25,949 nt of DNA from Candidatus Omnitrophota bacterium (GTDB lineage: Bacteria > Omnitrophota > Gorgyraeia > Zapsychrales > Fredricksoniimonadaceae). Location: positions 1,140 to 27,088 of the forward strand of contig JAHFGE010000009.1 of assembly GCA_023247575.1 (NCBI GenBank), given 5' to 3'. Below the pieces are notes generated by a model, which was not told where the DNA came from, did no database searches, and worked only from the letters and a program-made list of their open reading frames with translations. The position numbers were made by a program, and so were the translations under genes. Below, in pieces: positions 5,884 to 13,473 of this stretch; position 1 is the stretch's first letter; each line of letters starts with the position of its first letter.

Positions 5884-6779
5884 AATAACGATAAAAATAA
5901 CCTTTCTAGACGATGTTCTTTAGGATGCACGTCCGTAACAGCAAAACCATTTTGGATAAGTTTGATGAGCAGATCATTGAGTTGCTCGTCACGATTTAAA
6001 TTAACTTCCAACGTATGCTCATCAATAACCACAGGGGCATACGATTGAATACCATCCAGTGGCTGCATGTTCCTGACGGTGATGACATAAGTTTCCTGCT
6101 GAATGAGTTTATTAAGGTTCTTGACGCTATCCAAGCGGACAATCTCTCCTTCCTTAAGGATGGCCGCATGACGGCACATTTGCTGGACCTCCTCTAAATA
6201 ATGGGTGGTCAAAAGGATGGTCACCCCACCCGCGTTGAGTTCCCGCAAATAATCCCACATGCCAAAACGCAGCTGAACATCGACGCCGGCGGTTGGTTCA
6301 TCCAGGATAAGAATTTCAGGTTTATGCACCAGGGCACGCGCAATCATCAAACGCCGTTTCAAACCGCCGGACAGCGTACGAGCTATGGAACTACGTTTCT
6401 CCCATAACCCCACTTTCTTTAAAACTTCTTCGGAATTTGTTAATGCCGTTACCCTGTCGATGCCATAAAATCCTGCCTGGGTCGCCACAATGTCCTGAAC
6501 CTTTTCAAACATATGAAAATTAAACTCCTGCGGCACGACGCCCATGATCCTTTTGGCCTGATCGAATTGGCGATCAATATCATAATTAAAAATTTTAACG
6601 CTGCCGGAGGTTTTATTGACGAGGCCAATGAGAATACTGATGATCGTTGTTTTCCCTGCGCCGTTAGCTCCCAGCAAAGCGAAAAAATCACCCTTGGCTA
6701 CCGTTAAATTTACTCCCTTAACCGCCCTGGTGCCAGTTTTATAAATTTTCACAAGATTGTTAATTTCAATGGCGTTCAT
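5880..6779 (-). CDS. yadG: ABC transporter ATP-binding protein, YadG-like
   Basis: This is the ATPase subunit that powers the permease encoded next to it. In 299 residues I see Walker A GANGAGKTT (about residue 37), the Q-loop VVPQEFNFHMFE, signature LSGGLKRRLMIARAL, Walker B ILILDEPTAGVD and the switch His in LLTTHYLEE. Residue-by-residue the region from DFFALLGANGAGK to THYLEE follows E. coli YadG closely, including the NKTSG and QEFNF blocks. A C-terminal regulatory tail of about 80 residues follows. No ribosome binding site is visible before ATG 6779; a palindromic repeat (6789-6816) occupies that space. It is probably read through from mreBC. Confidence 0.92.
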   Translation of the reverse strand: MNAIEINNLVKIYKTGTRAVKGVNLTVAKGDFFALLGANGAGKTTIISILIGLVNKTSGSVKIFNYDIDRQFDQAKRIMGVVPQEFNFHMFEKVQDIVATQAGFYGIDRVTALTNSEEVLKKVGLWEKRSSIARTLSGGLKRRLMIARALVHKPEILILDEPTAGVDVQLRFGMWDYLRELNAGGVTILLTTHYLEEVQQMCRHAAILKEGEIVRLDSVKNLNKLIQQETYVITVRNMQPLDGIQSYAPVVIDEHTLEVNLNRDEQLNDLLIKLIQNGFAVTDVHPKEHRLERLFLSLL

Positions 6780-6788
6780 AAAATTATC

Positions 6789-6816
6789 GTACGGGCTTGA
6801 TTAATCAAGCCCCTAC
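6789..6816. repeat. 28-bp palindromic element, copy 1 (carries the mreC stop)
   Basis: The halves GTACGGGCTTGATT and AATCAAGCCCCTAC pair over 14 bp with one mismatch; the central 20 bp are a perfect palindrome. Ends match the family consensus GTAGGGGC...GCCCCTAC. On the minus strand its TAG is the stop codon of mreC (6813-6815). It lies 9 bp upstream of the yadG-like start. Confidence 0.9.
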
Positions 6817-7589
6817 TTCTTAATAACAATCACTTCCTCTACCTGCGATAAATCAACCGCAGGCTCTACCAAACATTCAACCGTGCGGCTATTGATGCTG
6901 GCTTGGACATCTGTGACTTCTCCGATCAAAATACCTTCCGGAAAAACGGAACTTAAACTGGACGTAATCACTCGATCGCCTACTTTGACGTCGGCTTTGT
7001 CCGTCAAATATTCTAAGCGACATAATCCTTGTAAAGAACCTGTGACAAGACCGCTTTCTCGAGAACGCCCAACCAGGGCCGCCACACTAAAATTGGGATC
7101 TAAAAGCAAAATAACTTTGGCCGTATGGTTGCCAGTCTCGAAGATACGCCCCACCACCCCTAACGGTGAAACAACGGGCATACCCACCTTCAAACCATCT
7201 TTTTGCCCATGGTCAATAATCAAAGAAGCATTCCAATTGGAAGGATCACGGCCGATCACCTTGGCGACCATAGAAGTATAATTCTGCGTACGGCGGAACT
7301 CTGTGATGGTGGCATAACGTTTATTTTCTTCTACAGCTTCTTGTAAATAAACTAAGCGCGCTTTCAAAGCTTCCACTTGTTTTTTAAGCCTTAAATATTC
7401 ATCGTAGGTCTCACGAAAATAAAAAAGTTTTTTAAGTTCAAACAAGGGGGCCTCGAACCACTGTACTGGCCTGACCGTCGCATCCAGCAAAAACGTAGGC
7501 CTTAGTGATTGAGGATGAAAAAGGATCATTAAAAGAGGAACAACGAGGATACTAACGTAAATGGCTTTCTTGAGATATTTGCGAAGCAC
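6813..7589 (-). CDS. mreC: Rod shape-determining protein MreC
   Basis: MreC is a bitopic membrane protein that links MreB filaments to the elongation-phase peptidoglycan machinery. The 258-residue product has one N-terminal membrane helix (YVSILVVPLLMILF). A coiled coil at about 62-90 (LKKQVEALKARLVYLQEAVEENKR) and two β-barrel lobes follow, with the typical VIGRDPSNWNASLIIDHGQKDGLKVGMPVV and GVVGRIFETGNHTAKVILLLDPNFSV segments. Length is usual. It begins 6 bp after the mreB stop. No mreD, PBP2 or rodA follows; the next gene is an ABC transporter. Its TAG stop lies inside the 28-bp palindromic element. Confidence 0.94.
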   Translation of the reverse strand: MLRKYLKKAIYVSILVVPLLMILFHPQSLRPTFLLDATVRPVQWFEAPLFELKKLFYFRETYDEYLRLKKQVEALKARLVYLQEAVEENKRYATITEFRRTQNYTSMVAKVIGRDPSNWNASLIIDHGQKDGLKVGMPVVSPLGVVGRIFETGNHTAKVILLLDPNFSVAALVGRSRESGLVTGSLQGLCRLEYLTDKADVKVGDRVITSSLSSVFPEGILIGEVTDVQASINSRTVECLVEPAVDLSQVEEVIVIKK

Positions 7590-7595
7590 GGGACA

Positions 7596-8678
7596 TTAAA
7601 AATCTAATTTATGGTGCTGGGTAAAGCGTCGGCGTAAAGCCGGAGACATGTTGAGCGTCTCCCCTGTACCATTAACGACGGCGGTTAAGGGATCATCGGC
7701 CACATGCACAGGCAAGCCTGTTTCTTCGGCAATACGTTTATCAATGCCACGCAACAGTGAACCACCACCGGCCATAACGATACCGCGATCGATTAAGTCG
7801 GCTGCCAACTCCGGAGGGGTATGCTCTAAGGTGGATTTCGAAGCATCCACGATGGCTTGCACAGGATCTGCCAATGCTTCCCGGATTTCGACAGAAGTAA
7901 TGTTAATGGTTTTGGGCAGGCCCGCAATCAAATCGCGGCCGCGCACATCCATATTCAACTCTTCGTCCAAAGGATAAGCTGACCCCAAACGGATTTTAAT
8001 CTCTTCGGCGGTACGCTCACCAATCATTAAGTTATACGTCTTGCGTAAATATTCAATAATGGCCATGTCCATCTCATCTCCAGCAATGCGGATGGACTTG
8101 GCATAAACCATGCCACCTAAAGAAATAACGGCAAATTCGGTCGTACCGCCGCCAATATCAATAATCATATTCCCAGCCGGTTCATGCACCGGAAGACCGA
8201 CACCAATAGCGGCTGCTTTAGGTTCTTCAATGAGAATCACATGACGAGCACCAGCATGTTCGGCGGAATCGATCACGGCTCGTTTCTCTACTTCCGTAAT
8301 TCCGGAAGGAATGGCAATGACAATGGTGGGACGAAAGGAAAATTTACTCGGCTGTACTTTCTGAATAAAATATTTAAGCATAGCCTCCGTCACTTCAAAA
8401 TCTGAAATAACACCATCTTTCATAGGACGGATAGCCACGATACTGCCAGGGGTGCGGCCCAACATGCGCTTGGCTTCTTCCCCTACCGCCAGCACACGGT
8501 TCGTATCTTTTTCAATAGCCACCACTGATGGTTCGCACAAGACCACGCCTTCCCCTTTAACATAGACGAGGGTCGTGGCCGTTCCTAAGTCAATGCCCAT
8601 GTCTTTGGAAAATAAACTGGAAACGTAATCGGAGGCCTTGCGGAAAATCTTCTGAAATCGATTCATAATAGGCACCAT
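7596..8678 (-). CDS. mreB: Rod shape-determining protein MreB (bacterial actin)
   Basis: This ATP-dependent actin homologue directs lateral cell-wall synthesis, so the cell is probably rod-shaped. Actin-fold motifs are all visible: phosphate 1 DMGIDLGTATTLVYVKG, connect 1 EEPKAAAIGVGLPV, phosphate 2 MIIDIGGGTTEFAVI, and the adenosine motif GIVMAGGGSLLRGID. Family length is about 330-350 residues. ATG 8678 gives 360 residues and ATG 8666 gives 356; a TTG at 8705 is also in frame. Neither ATG has a strong ribosome binding site. A promoter-like TTGACA sits at 8700-8705, directly after aroA, and would put the transcript start close to ATG 8666. Function is certain, the start is not. Confidence 0.95.
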   Translation of the reverse strand: MVPIMNRFQKIFRKASDYVSSLFSKDMGIDLGTATTLVYVKGEGVVLCEPSVVAIEKDTNRVLAVGEEAKRMLGRTPGSIVAIRPMKDGVISDFEVTEAMLKYFIQKVQPSKFSFRPTIVIAIPSGITEVEKRAVIDSAEHAGARHVILIEEPKAAAIGVGLPVHEPAGNMIIDIGGGTTEFAVISLGGMVYAKSIRIAGDEMDMAIIEYLRKTYNLMIGERTAEEIKIRLGSAYPLDEELNMDVRGRDLIAGLPKTINITSVEIREALADPVQAIVDASKSTLEHTPPELAADLIDRGIVMAGGGSLLRGIDKRIAEETGLPVHVADDPLTAVVNGTGETLNMSPALRRRFTQHHKLDF

Positions 8679-8705
8679 CTTAACCAAAAGCCACCCGAGT
8701 GTCAA
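8677..8705 (-). promoter_or_regulatory. Possible promoter for mreBC
   Basis: A perfect TTGACA (8700-8705) is followed after 17 bp by TAAGAT (8677-8682, 4/6 to TATAAT) on the minus strand, a few bases after the aroA stop. The predicted start of transcription lies within a few bases of ATG 8666, implying a very short or absent leader. Confidence 0.4.
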
Positions 8706-8711
8706 CGGATT

Positions 8712-9923
8712 TTATAAACCCAATGATTTCATATCTTTAACAAAACACGGATAGGATTTACGGCAGGATTCGATACCTTTGACGCAACAGCCGATTTTCA
8801 AGCCTAAGATGGTAAAAGCCATGGCCAGACGATGGTCACGATGGCTGTCCAGAAATTGTCCTGTTCGATAAAAAGTTCTGGGTGTGATGACTAAGGCGCC
8901 GGACGCTTCTTTCACATCAGCATTTATTTTCAGCAACTCTTTTCGCAGATCACTGATACGATCGGATTCTTTGAATCGAGCATGATAAATATTAGCCAGA
9001 TGAGTTTGTCCTTTCGCAAAAAGAGCCAACACCGCCATAATCGGCACCAGGTCAGGACAATCTTTCAACGAAAATACCCCTCCCTTTAATGGAAAAGGGC
9101 CGCTCATAGTTATTGCCGTCGCGGTCTTTTTAAAAGCAACACCCATTCGTTTTAAAAATTGCAAGATATGTCCATCCGACTGGATCAAATCATCCTTAAG
9201 GTATCCTTTAAGCGTAACCTGAGAAGGCAAAAGACAGGCTGCGGCCATGGGAAATGCGGCCAGACCATAATCCGATGGCACAGTAAAATTCTTTAAACCC
9301 TTAAACTTTTGGTCACCTTTAATATAAAATCCCTTACGCTGTTCATATATTTTTATGCCAGCCTTAGATAAAATCTGAATGGTCATCGTAATGTAATCTT
9401 TGGAGACCATCTCTCTGCCTCTGTTGATCAACCAAGAATCTTTTGTTAAACGCGGTAAAGCAATTAACAATGCAGAAATAAATTGGGAACTTAGGCTGCC
9501 ATCAATTTTAATAACACCGCCTTTTACTTCTCCATCTTTATAAACAATAGGCACAGACTCTTGAGGGCCGCTGCCTCGAATATCCATCCCCTGTGCACGC
9601 AAGCTTTCACATAAATGGGCGTTGGGCCTGCCCACCAAAGTGCCCCGGCCTTTCACAACGGCAGACTTTGTATGCAAAGATAATAATGGCAACAGAAATC
9701 TTAGAGTCGTCCCTGATTCACCCACCTGAAAAATTTTTGATCCTTTGATTAAATCATTAGCCGTTCGCGCGGCTACTTTCGCATCATCGCAATCCGAAAG
9801 ATTTCTAATAATGGATTTTCCCCCGCATGCGGCAATCATTGAAGCGCGGATAGAGTAAGATTTTGAGGCAGGCAGATCAATAGTGCCTTTTAAAAATCGA
9901 ACTGGCTTGACCTTGAGGATCAT
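8712..9923 (-). CDS. aroA: 3-phosphoshikimate 1-carboxyvinyltransferase (EPSP synthase) AroA
   Basis: AroA transfers the enolpyruvyl group of PEP to shikimate 3-phosphate, the sixth step of the shikimate pathway to aromatic amino acids. The 403-residue protein shows LPASKSYSIRA at the N-terminus (Lys-Ser that binds substrates), GESGTTLRFLLPL, GSLSSQFISALLIALP, PSDYGLAAFPMAAA, DCPDLVPIMAVLALFAKG, HARFKESDRI and DSHRDHRLAMAFTILG. It is shorter than typical bacterial forms of about 430. Two motifs differ from common bacterial ones: GESGTT instead of GNAGTT/A, and HRDHR instead of HGDHR. Catalytic Asp, Glu and Lys positions seem kept. Its ATG overlaps the stop of the coiled-coil gene as ATGA. Confidence 0.93.
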   Translation of the reverse strand: MILKVKPVRFLKGTIDLPASKSYSIRASMIAACGGKSIIRNLSDCDDAKVAARTANDLIKGSKIFQVGESGTTLRFLLPLLSLHTKSAVVKGRGTLVGRPNAHLCESLRAQGMDIRGSGPQESVPIVYKDGEVKGGVIKIDGSLSSQFISALLIALPRLTKDSWLINRGREMVSKDYITMTIQILSKAGIKIYEQRKGFYIKGDQKFKGLKNFTVPSDYGLAAFPMAAACLLPSQVTLKGYLKDDLIQSDGHILQFLKRMGVAFKKTATAITMSGPFPLKGGVFSLKDCPDLVPIMAVLALFAKGQTHLANIYHARFKESDRISDLRKELLKINADVKEASGALVITPRTFYRTGQFLDSHRDHRLAMAFTILGLKIGCCVKGIESCRKSYPCFVKDMKSLGL

Positions 9924-10789
9924 GACTGCTTTAACACTACAGTGTCGTTCTTGCGAACTTTATGGCTGGAAAACGGCGGAACAAAATCAGCAGCACACAT
10001 TTCATCCTGAACACGGGAAACTTTAACATCACCTAAATACTCGTCCCCTCGATAGACGGAAAGAATGCCACCAGATTTAACACCTTGGTGAGTGCCAAGA
10101 CTACAAATCACAAATTCTGTGTCTTTATCCACACTCAAAATCTTTCCCTTGGCCCCCCCTTGAGGATTGATCACAATTTTATCCAGTTCCATTTTATTCT
10201 TGGGCAGTGAAGGAGGAGGAACCTCACTGGCCACTTGTTGTTGAGGAGGGCGTTCACTATAAGGCTTCATGCTGGCCTTCAACTCGGTTAATTGGTTATC
10301 CACCACCTTTTTAGCCTGCTGCAACTGGTCATATTTATCCTGAAGACCTTTGGTTTTTTCTTGCTGAGCCTTTAACAGGTCCTGGGTCTCTTGGAATTTT
10401 TTGGCCACCTCATCCAAATCGGAATGAATTTTATCTTTTTCTTTTTTAGCCGCCTCCATAGCATCCTTCAAAGATGCATTTTCCTTTTTTAACTCATTGC
10501 GTAAGCCTTCCTTAAGTTCTATTTCATCCATCAGACTATTGATTTTCTTGTCCGCTTCTTTATTCTTATCTTCTAAAAGGGCCACCTGCTTTCTGGTATC
10601 TTTAAGATCAGCCTGCAATTTATCTTGTTGCTGCCGGCTTTCTTCCAGTTGAATTTCCAAATCTTTGCTGTGCTGAATTTCCTTTTGATATAAAAAGAAT
10701 CCTATGGCCGTCGAAGAGGCCAGCAAAAGCAACATTAAGATAATAAAAATAGTGGAGGTCTTGCCTGAGTTATTCATCATCATGTTCAT
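9920..10789 (-). CDS. Membrane-anchored coiled-coil protein with C-terminal β-domain
   Basis: I do not recognise a named family. The 289-residue protein has one N-terminal membrane helix (about 12-34: IFIILMLLLLASSTAIGFFLY). A long, highly charged coiled coil of about 140 residues follows (heptad-rich, Lys/Glu/Gln), then a Pro/Gln-rich linker near 178-200. It ends in a β-rich domain of about 85 residues with the blocks KGKILSVDKDTEFVICSLG, HQGVKSGGILSVYR and YLGDVKVSRVQDEMCAADFV. The last domain has the look of a small barrel seen at the end of envelope coiled-coil proteins. Location is probably inner membrane with the rest outside the cytoplasm. Several Met codons in the first five residues are possible starts. 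It is coupled to aroA by overlap, which says little about role. An envelope-structural job is a guess. Confidence 0.8.
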   Translation of the reverse strand: MNMMMNNSGKTSTIFIILMLLLLASSTAIGFFLYQKEIQHSKDLEIQLEESRQQQDKLQADLKDTRKQVALLEDKNKEADKKINSLMDEIELKEGLRNELKKENASLKDAMEAAKKEKDKIHSDLDEVAKKFQETQDLLKAQQEKTKGLQDKYDQLQQAKKVVDNQLTELKASMKPYSERPPQQQVASEVPPPSLPKNKMELDKIVINPQGGAKGKILSVDKDTEFVICSLGTHQGVKSGGILSVYRGDEYLGDVKVSRVQDEMCAADFVPPFSSHKVRKNDTVVLKQS

Positions 10790-10815
10790 TATAAGAAAAA
10801 GTCAGCTCTAGTAAA
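10788..10815 (-). promoter_or_regulatory. Possible promoter for the coiled-coil/aroA pair
   Basis: On the minus strand TTTACT (10810-10815) is spaced 16 bp from a perfect TATAAT (10788-10793). The -10 box overlaps ATG 10789, so transcription would start near 10781. Translation would then begin at one of the following Met codons (10783, 10780 or 10777), nearly leaderless. Confidence 0.4.
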
Positions 10816-10833
10816 GGGTAAATTCTTAATTTC

Positions 10834-11775
10834 TTAATTTCTTTTTCCTGCCTCCCCAACCCCTGCCTCGCCGGCGGGCGGGCCGGGGGTTGAGAAAGTT
10901 GTTGGCAGTGGACAAGAGAATTCAATGTGCTGCTTAGTTATAGGATGGGTCAAAGCAATGCTTTGAGCATGAAGGGCCAGCCGCGGGAAACTCTCTTTGC
11001 GGCCATACTTGCCGTCGCCTAAAATGGGATGCCCTAAATGCTTCATGTGTAATCTTAACTGATGAGTACGACCGGTCTGAGGATAAAGCGCCATCAAGGT
11101 CGATTTCTTAAAACGTTTGAGGACTTGATAAAGCGTGACTGCCTTTTGGCCCTGGCCTTCTTCGACAATGCGGCGCTGGTCATAATATTTTTGATGGCGG
11201 CCGATTGGGGCATTAATCATACCTTGATCAAATTGTACGATACCTTCAACTCGGGCCACATAGCGTTTGACCACTGTATGTTTTTCAAATTGCCTGGCTA
11301 AGCGGGCATGGGCCACATTCGTTTTAGCGATCACTATAAGGCCTGAAGTATCTTTATCCAGCCGGTGCACGATGCCTGGACGTACAGGACCATTAATATC
11401 GGAGAGTTCTTCAAATTTTCCCACCAGGGCATTGACTAAAGTGCCCCTGTGACTGCCTGCCGCCGGATGCACGGTTAAATCCACCGGTTTATTAATGATA
11501 ACGATATCAGGGTCTTCATAGAAAATATCCAATTCCATTTTCTGGGCAGTCAGATACTGAGGTCCCAAAACGTTAGAATCAAGATTAACCTCTACCTTGT
11601 CCCCGGCCATGACTTTATATTTAGTTTTAGCTTGTTTACCGTTAACAGTAACGGATTGATTGTCGATGAGTTTCTTAACGAAACTGCGGGAAGGAATATT
11701 TTCGATAATGTGGGTCAGATACACATCCAAGCGCAAACCTTCATGAGCCTCTTCGACAACGAAATATTGTTTCAT
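10834..11775 (-). CDS. rluD: Ribosomal large subunit pseudouridine synthase, RluD-like
   Basis: This enzyme makes pseudouridines in 23S rRNA (helix 69 for RluD proper). The protein of about 313 residues starts with an S4 RNA-binding domain (LRLDVYLTHII...SRSFVKKLIDNQSVTVNGK). The catalytic domain carries PGIVHRLDKDTSGLIVIAK (catalytic Asp), YPQTGRTHQLRLHMKHLGHPILGDGKYG and LALHAQSIALTHP. ATG 11775 begins MKQYFVVEE, just after the lgt stop; the frame is open 16 codons further, but that would overlap lgt. The C-terminal tail after SCPLPTTF is unusual. It is Gly/Pro/Ala-rich (STPGPPAGEAGVGEAGKRN) and is encoded by a GC-rich inverted repeat (10857-10892), suggesting repeat insertion at the 3' end. 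The exact uridine target is inferred. Confidence 0.9.
   Translation of the reverse strand: MKQYFVVEEAHEGLRLDVYLTHIIENIPSRSFVKKLIDNQSVTVNGKQAKTKYKVMAGDKVEVNLDSNVLGPQYLTAQKMELDIFYEDPDIVIINKPVDLTVHPAAGSHRGTLVNALVGKFEELSDINGPVRPGIVHRLDKDTSGLIVIAKTNVAHARLARQFEKHTVVKRYVARVEGIVQFDQGMINAPIGRHQKYYDQRRIVEEGQGQKAVTLYQVLKRFKKSTLMALYPQTGRTHQLRLHMKHLGHPILGDGKYGRKESFPRLALHAQSIALTHPITKQHIEFSCPLPTTFSTPGPPAGEAGVGEAGKRN
10857..10892. repeat. GC-rich imperfect palindrome at the 3' end of the rluD-like gene
   Basis: The 18-bp arms begin CAACCCC and end GGGGTTG and pair with four mismatches around CCGGCGG. It encodes most of the odd C-terminal tail of the RluD-like protein. Base composition is clearly richer in GC than its surroundings. 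Confidence 0.75.
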
Positions 11776-11776
11776 T

Positions 11777-12541
11777 TTAACCAGAATTTTTTGGGCGAGG
11801 CATGAACCGAGATAACAGCACAAAACCTACCACCATAATTCCTAAGGCCATATACTGAGCTAAGCTTAATCCCATCCATAAAATATCATGGTCGGCACGG
11901 AAAAATTCCACGATAAACCGCTCTACGGCTCCCAGCCATAAATAGAGAACAAAAATCATACCCTGGTGATGAGGCTTGGTAAGGGCTATTTTGAGAATAC
12001 AAAAAACCAGGAAAAGTCCTGCGGTTTCATACAGTTGAGTCGGATGAAGTCTGGCCCCGACGGTACCGTCGGGGCTGGATCCATGCACCGGAAAATAAAT
12101 ACCCCAAAACACTGGTTTCCCATAACAGCAACCGTTTAAAAAACAACCGATACGGCCAATGGATTGCCCCAAAGCAATGTAAGGCGCCACTAAATCCAAA
12201 ATCAATTTTAATGGTAATTTTTTACGACGTATAAACCAAACTCCTGCCCATGCACCGCCCAACAGGCCTCCCTGCCAGGCCAAACCACCATGCCAAAGCA
12301 TGACGATCTCCAGCGGATTTTGTCCAAAGTAATCCCACGTGATACTGATGTAAAAAATTCTGGCCCCCAGAATCCCTCCAACCATTGTCCAAAACGTCAA
12401 ATCATAAATAATATCGGAAGGAATTTTATAAATTTTGGCATCTCGGCTGAGCAGCCAGGCACAGATGACTACGCTTAAAGCAATCATGACGCCGTAGGAA
12501 TAAATAGTCACAGGACCTATTTTGAAAAGGATGGGATGCAT
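11777..12541 (-). CDS. lgt: Prolipoprotein diacylglyceryl transferase Lgt
   Basis: Lgt transfers diacylglycerol from phosphatidylglycerol to the lipobox Cys of prolipoproteins, the first step of lipoprotein maturation in the inner membrane. The 254-residue, seven-helix protein shows GGILGARIFYI, the HGGLAWQGGLLGG block, the signature GRIGCFLNGCCYG and LHPTQLYET. Helices are visible throughout, and a basic tail (MPRPKNSG) ends the protein. It lies 6 bp after lspA, the next enzyme of the same pathway. A perfect 22-bp palindrome (12054-12075) encodes the SPDGTVGA loop just before HPTQLYE, and may be an accommodated insertion. Identification is secure. Confidence 0.95.
   Translation of the reverse strand: MHPILFKIGPVTIYSYGVMIALSVVICAWLLSRDAKIYKIPSDIIYDLTFWTMVGGILGARIFYISITWDYFGQNPLEIVMLWHGGLAWQGGLLGGAWAGVWFIRRKKLPLKLILDLVAPYIALGQSIGRIGCFLNGCCYGKPVFWGIYFPVHGSSPDGTVGARLHPTQLYETAGLFLVFCILKIALTKPHHQGMIFVLYLWLGAVERFIVEFFRADHDILWMGLSLAQYMALGIMVVGFVLLSRFMPRPKNSG
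12054..12075. repeat. Perfect 22-bp palindrome inside lgt
   Basis: GCCCCGACGGT is followed directly by its reverse complement ACCGTCGGGGC. A perfect 22-bp palindrome is unlikely by chance in 26 kb. It is read through in frame within lgt. Its GCCCC/GGGGC ends resemble, in opposite polarity, the ends of the 28-bp family. Confidence 0.85.
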
Positions 12542-12547
12542 AAATAA

Positions 12548-13054
12548 TTATTTTCGAACCCGCGGATTTCGAACTCTATGATCTTGCTGGCGCATGCACT
12601 TAAAAAGTATGATGACTGCGCCAATGGTGATAACGCTATCGGCAATATTAAACACCGGCCACACACGAAGGTCAATAAAATCAATCACATAACCAAAACA
12701 AATACGATCAATTAAATTTCCGATGGCCCCCCCTAATATCAAGGAAAAGGCTACCATATAAACCCGGCTTAACTGTTGGGCATAATGATAATAATAAATG
12801 TTATAGATTAATAGACCTGTAAGAACTAAAGGAAGGATAAAATAAACAAAATCAGAATCTTTGAACAAGCCAAAAGCAATCCCCGTATTATGAACAAGAG
12901 TAAAATGCAAAACATTCCTGATAAGAATCAGGGATTCGTTTAAATCCAGAAGATGGGAGAAGAAAATTTTGCTGAATCTATCGATGGCAATGATACCCAA
13001 AACACCGCTAATAAAAATAGCAATATCTACTTGGGAGCGTTTTAAATCATTCAT
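12548..13054 (-). CDS. lspA: Lipoprotein signal peptidase II LspA
   Basis: This aspartyl membrane protease removes the signal peptide of diacylglyceryl-modified prolipoproteins, acting after Lgt. The 168-residue protein has four membrane helices. Conserved blocks are VHNTGIAFGLF, GGAIGNLIDRICFGYVIDFID (first catalytic Asp region) and WPVFNIADSVITIG (second catalytic Asp in FNIADS). It begins 6 bp after the dksA-like stop and is followed 6 bp later by lgt, so both lipoprotein enzymes are made together. Slightly longer than typical (about 160). Confidence 0.95.
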   Translation of the reverse strand: MNDLKRSQVDIAIFISGVLGIIAIDRFSKIFFSHLLDLNESLILIRNVLHFTLVHNTGIAFGLFKDSDFVYFILPLVLTGLLIYNIYYYHYAQQLSRVYMVAFSLILGGAIGNLIDRICFGYVIDFIDLRVWPVFNIADSVITIGAVIILFKCMRQQDHRVRNPRVRK

Positions 13055-13060
13055 GAGGCC

Positions 13061-13456
13061 TTACTTACGCCGTGATTCCAATTTCTGTTGGCATTTCAAA
13101 CAGGTTCGAGCATGAGGTAAGGCTTTAAGACGACGAGCGGAAATAGGTTTCTTGCATTCAAAGCATAGGCCATAAGTACCCTCCATGATACGGGCCATGG
13201 CCTGATCAATGCGCATGAGAAGCTCGCGGTCATTAGCGGCCAAACCCATGGCAAATTCCCGATCATACATATCCGTGGCCACATCAGCCATATGTAAAGC
13301 ATGACCGGATACATCGCCACCGCGGTCGTTGGCACTACCCGCATTGTCATCGGTAATACGGCGGATGTCCCCTAAGATCTGCTCTTTGGTTTTAATCAGC
13401 AGTTTTCTATAGATCTCAAGTTTAGGATTAATCTTTTTTTTCTTTTTGGGAAGCAT
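13061..13456 (-). CDS. DksA/TraR-type zinc-finger regulator
   Basis: This is a 131-residue member of the DksA/TraR family, which binds the RNA polymerase secondary channel and modulates initiation with ppGpp. An N-terminal Lys-rich stretch (LPKKKKK) leads into two helices forming a coiled coil (YRKLLIKTKEQILGDIRRI... DRELLMRIDQAMARI). The zinc finger follows: GLCFECKKPIS then LPHARTCLKCQQKLE (C-x2-C and C-x2-C about 17 residues apart). The usual coiled-coil tip DxxDxA could correspond to VATDMYDREFA but is not convincing. ATG 13456 has GGAG nine bases upstream; the frame is open nine codons more, into repeat DNA. The ileS-dksA-lspA order is common in several phyla. Confidence 0.9.
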   Translation of the reverse strand: MLPKKKKKINPKLEIYRKLLIKTKEQILGDIRRITDDNAGSANDRGGDVSGHALHMADVATDMYDREFAMGLAANDRELLMRIDQAMARIMEGTYGLCFECKKPISARRLKALPHARTCLKCQQKLESRRK

Positions 13457-13473
13457 TACTTTAATCTCCGAAA

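Noticed and set aside
7648..7977. 109-codon plus-strand ORF opposite mreB
   Set aside because: Strong mreB motifs lie on the other strand; the shadow ORF reflects codon use only.
10822..10846. TTCTTAAT short tandem units after the rluD-like stop
   Set aside because: Two to three AT-rich units are expected by chance in such sequence and show no stem or known role.
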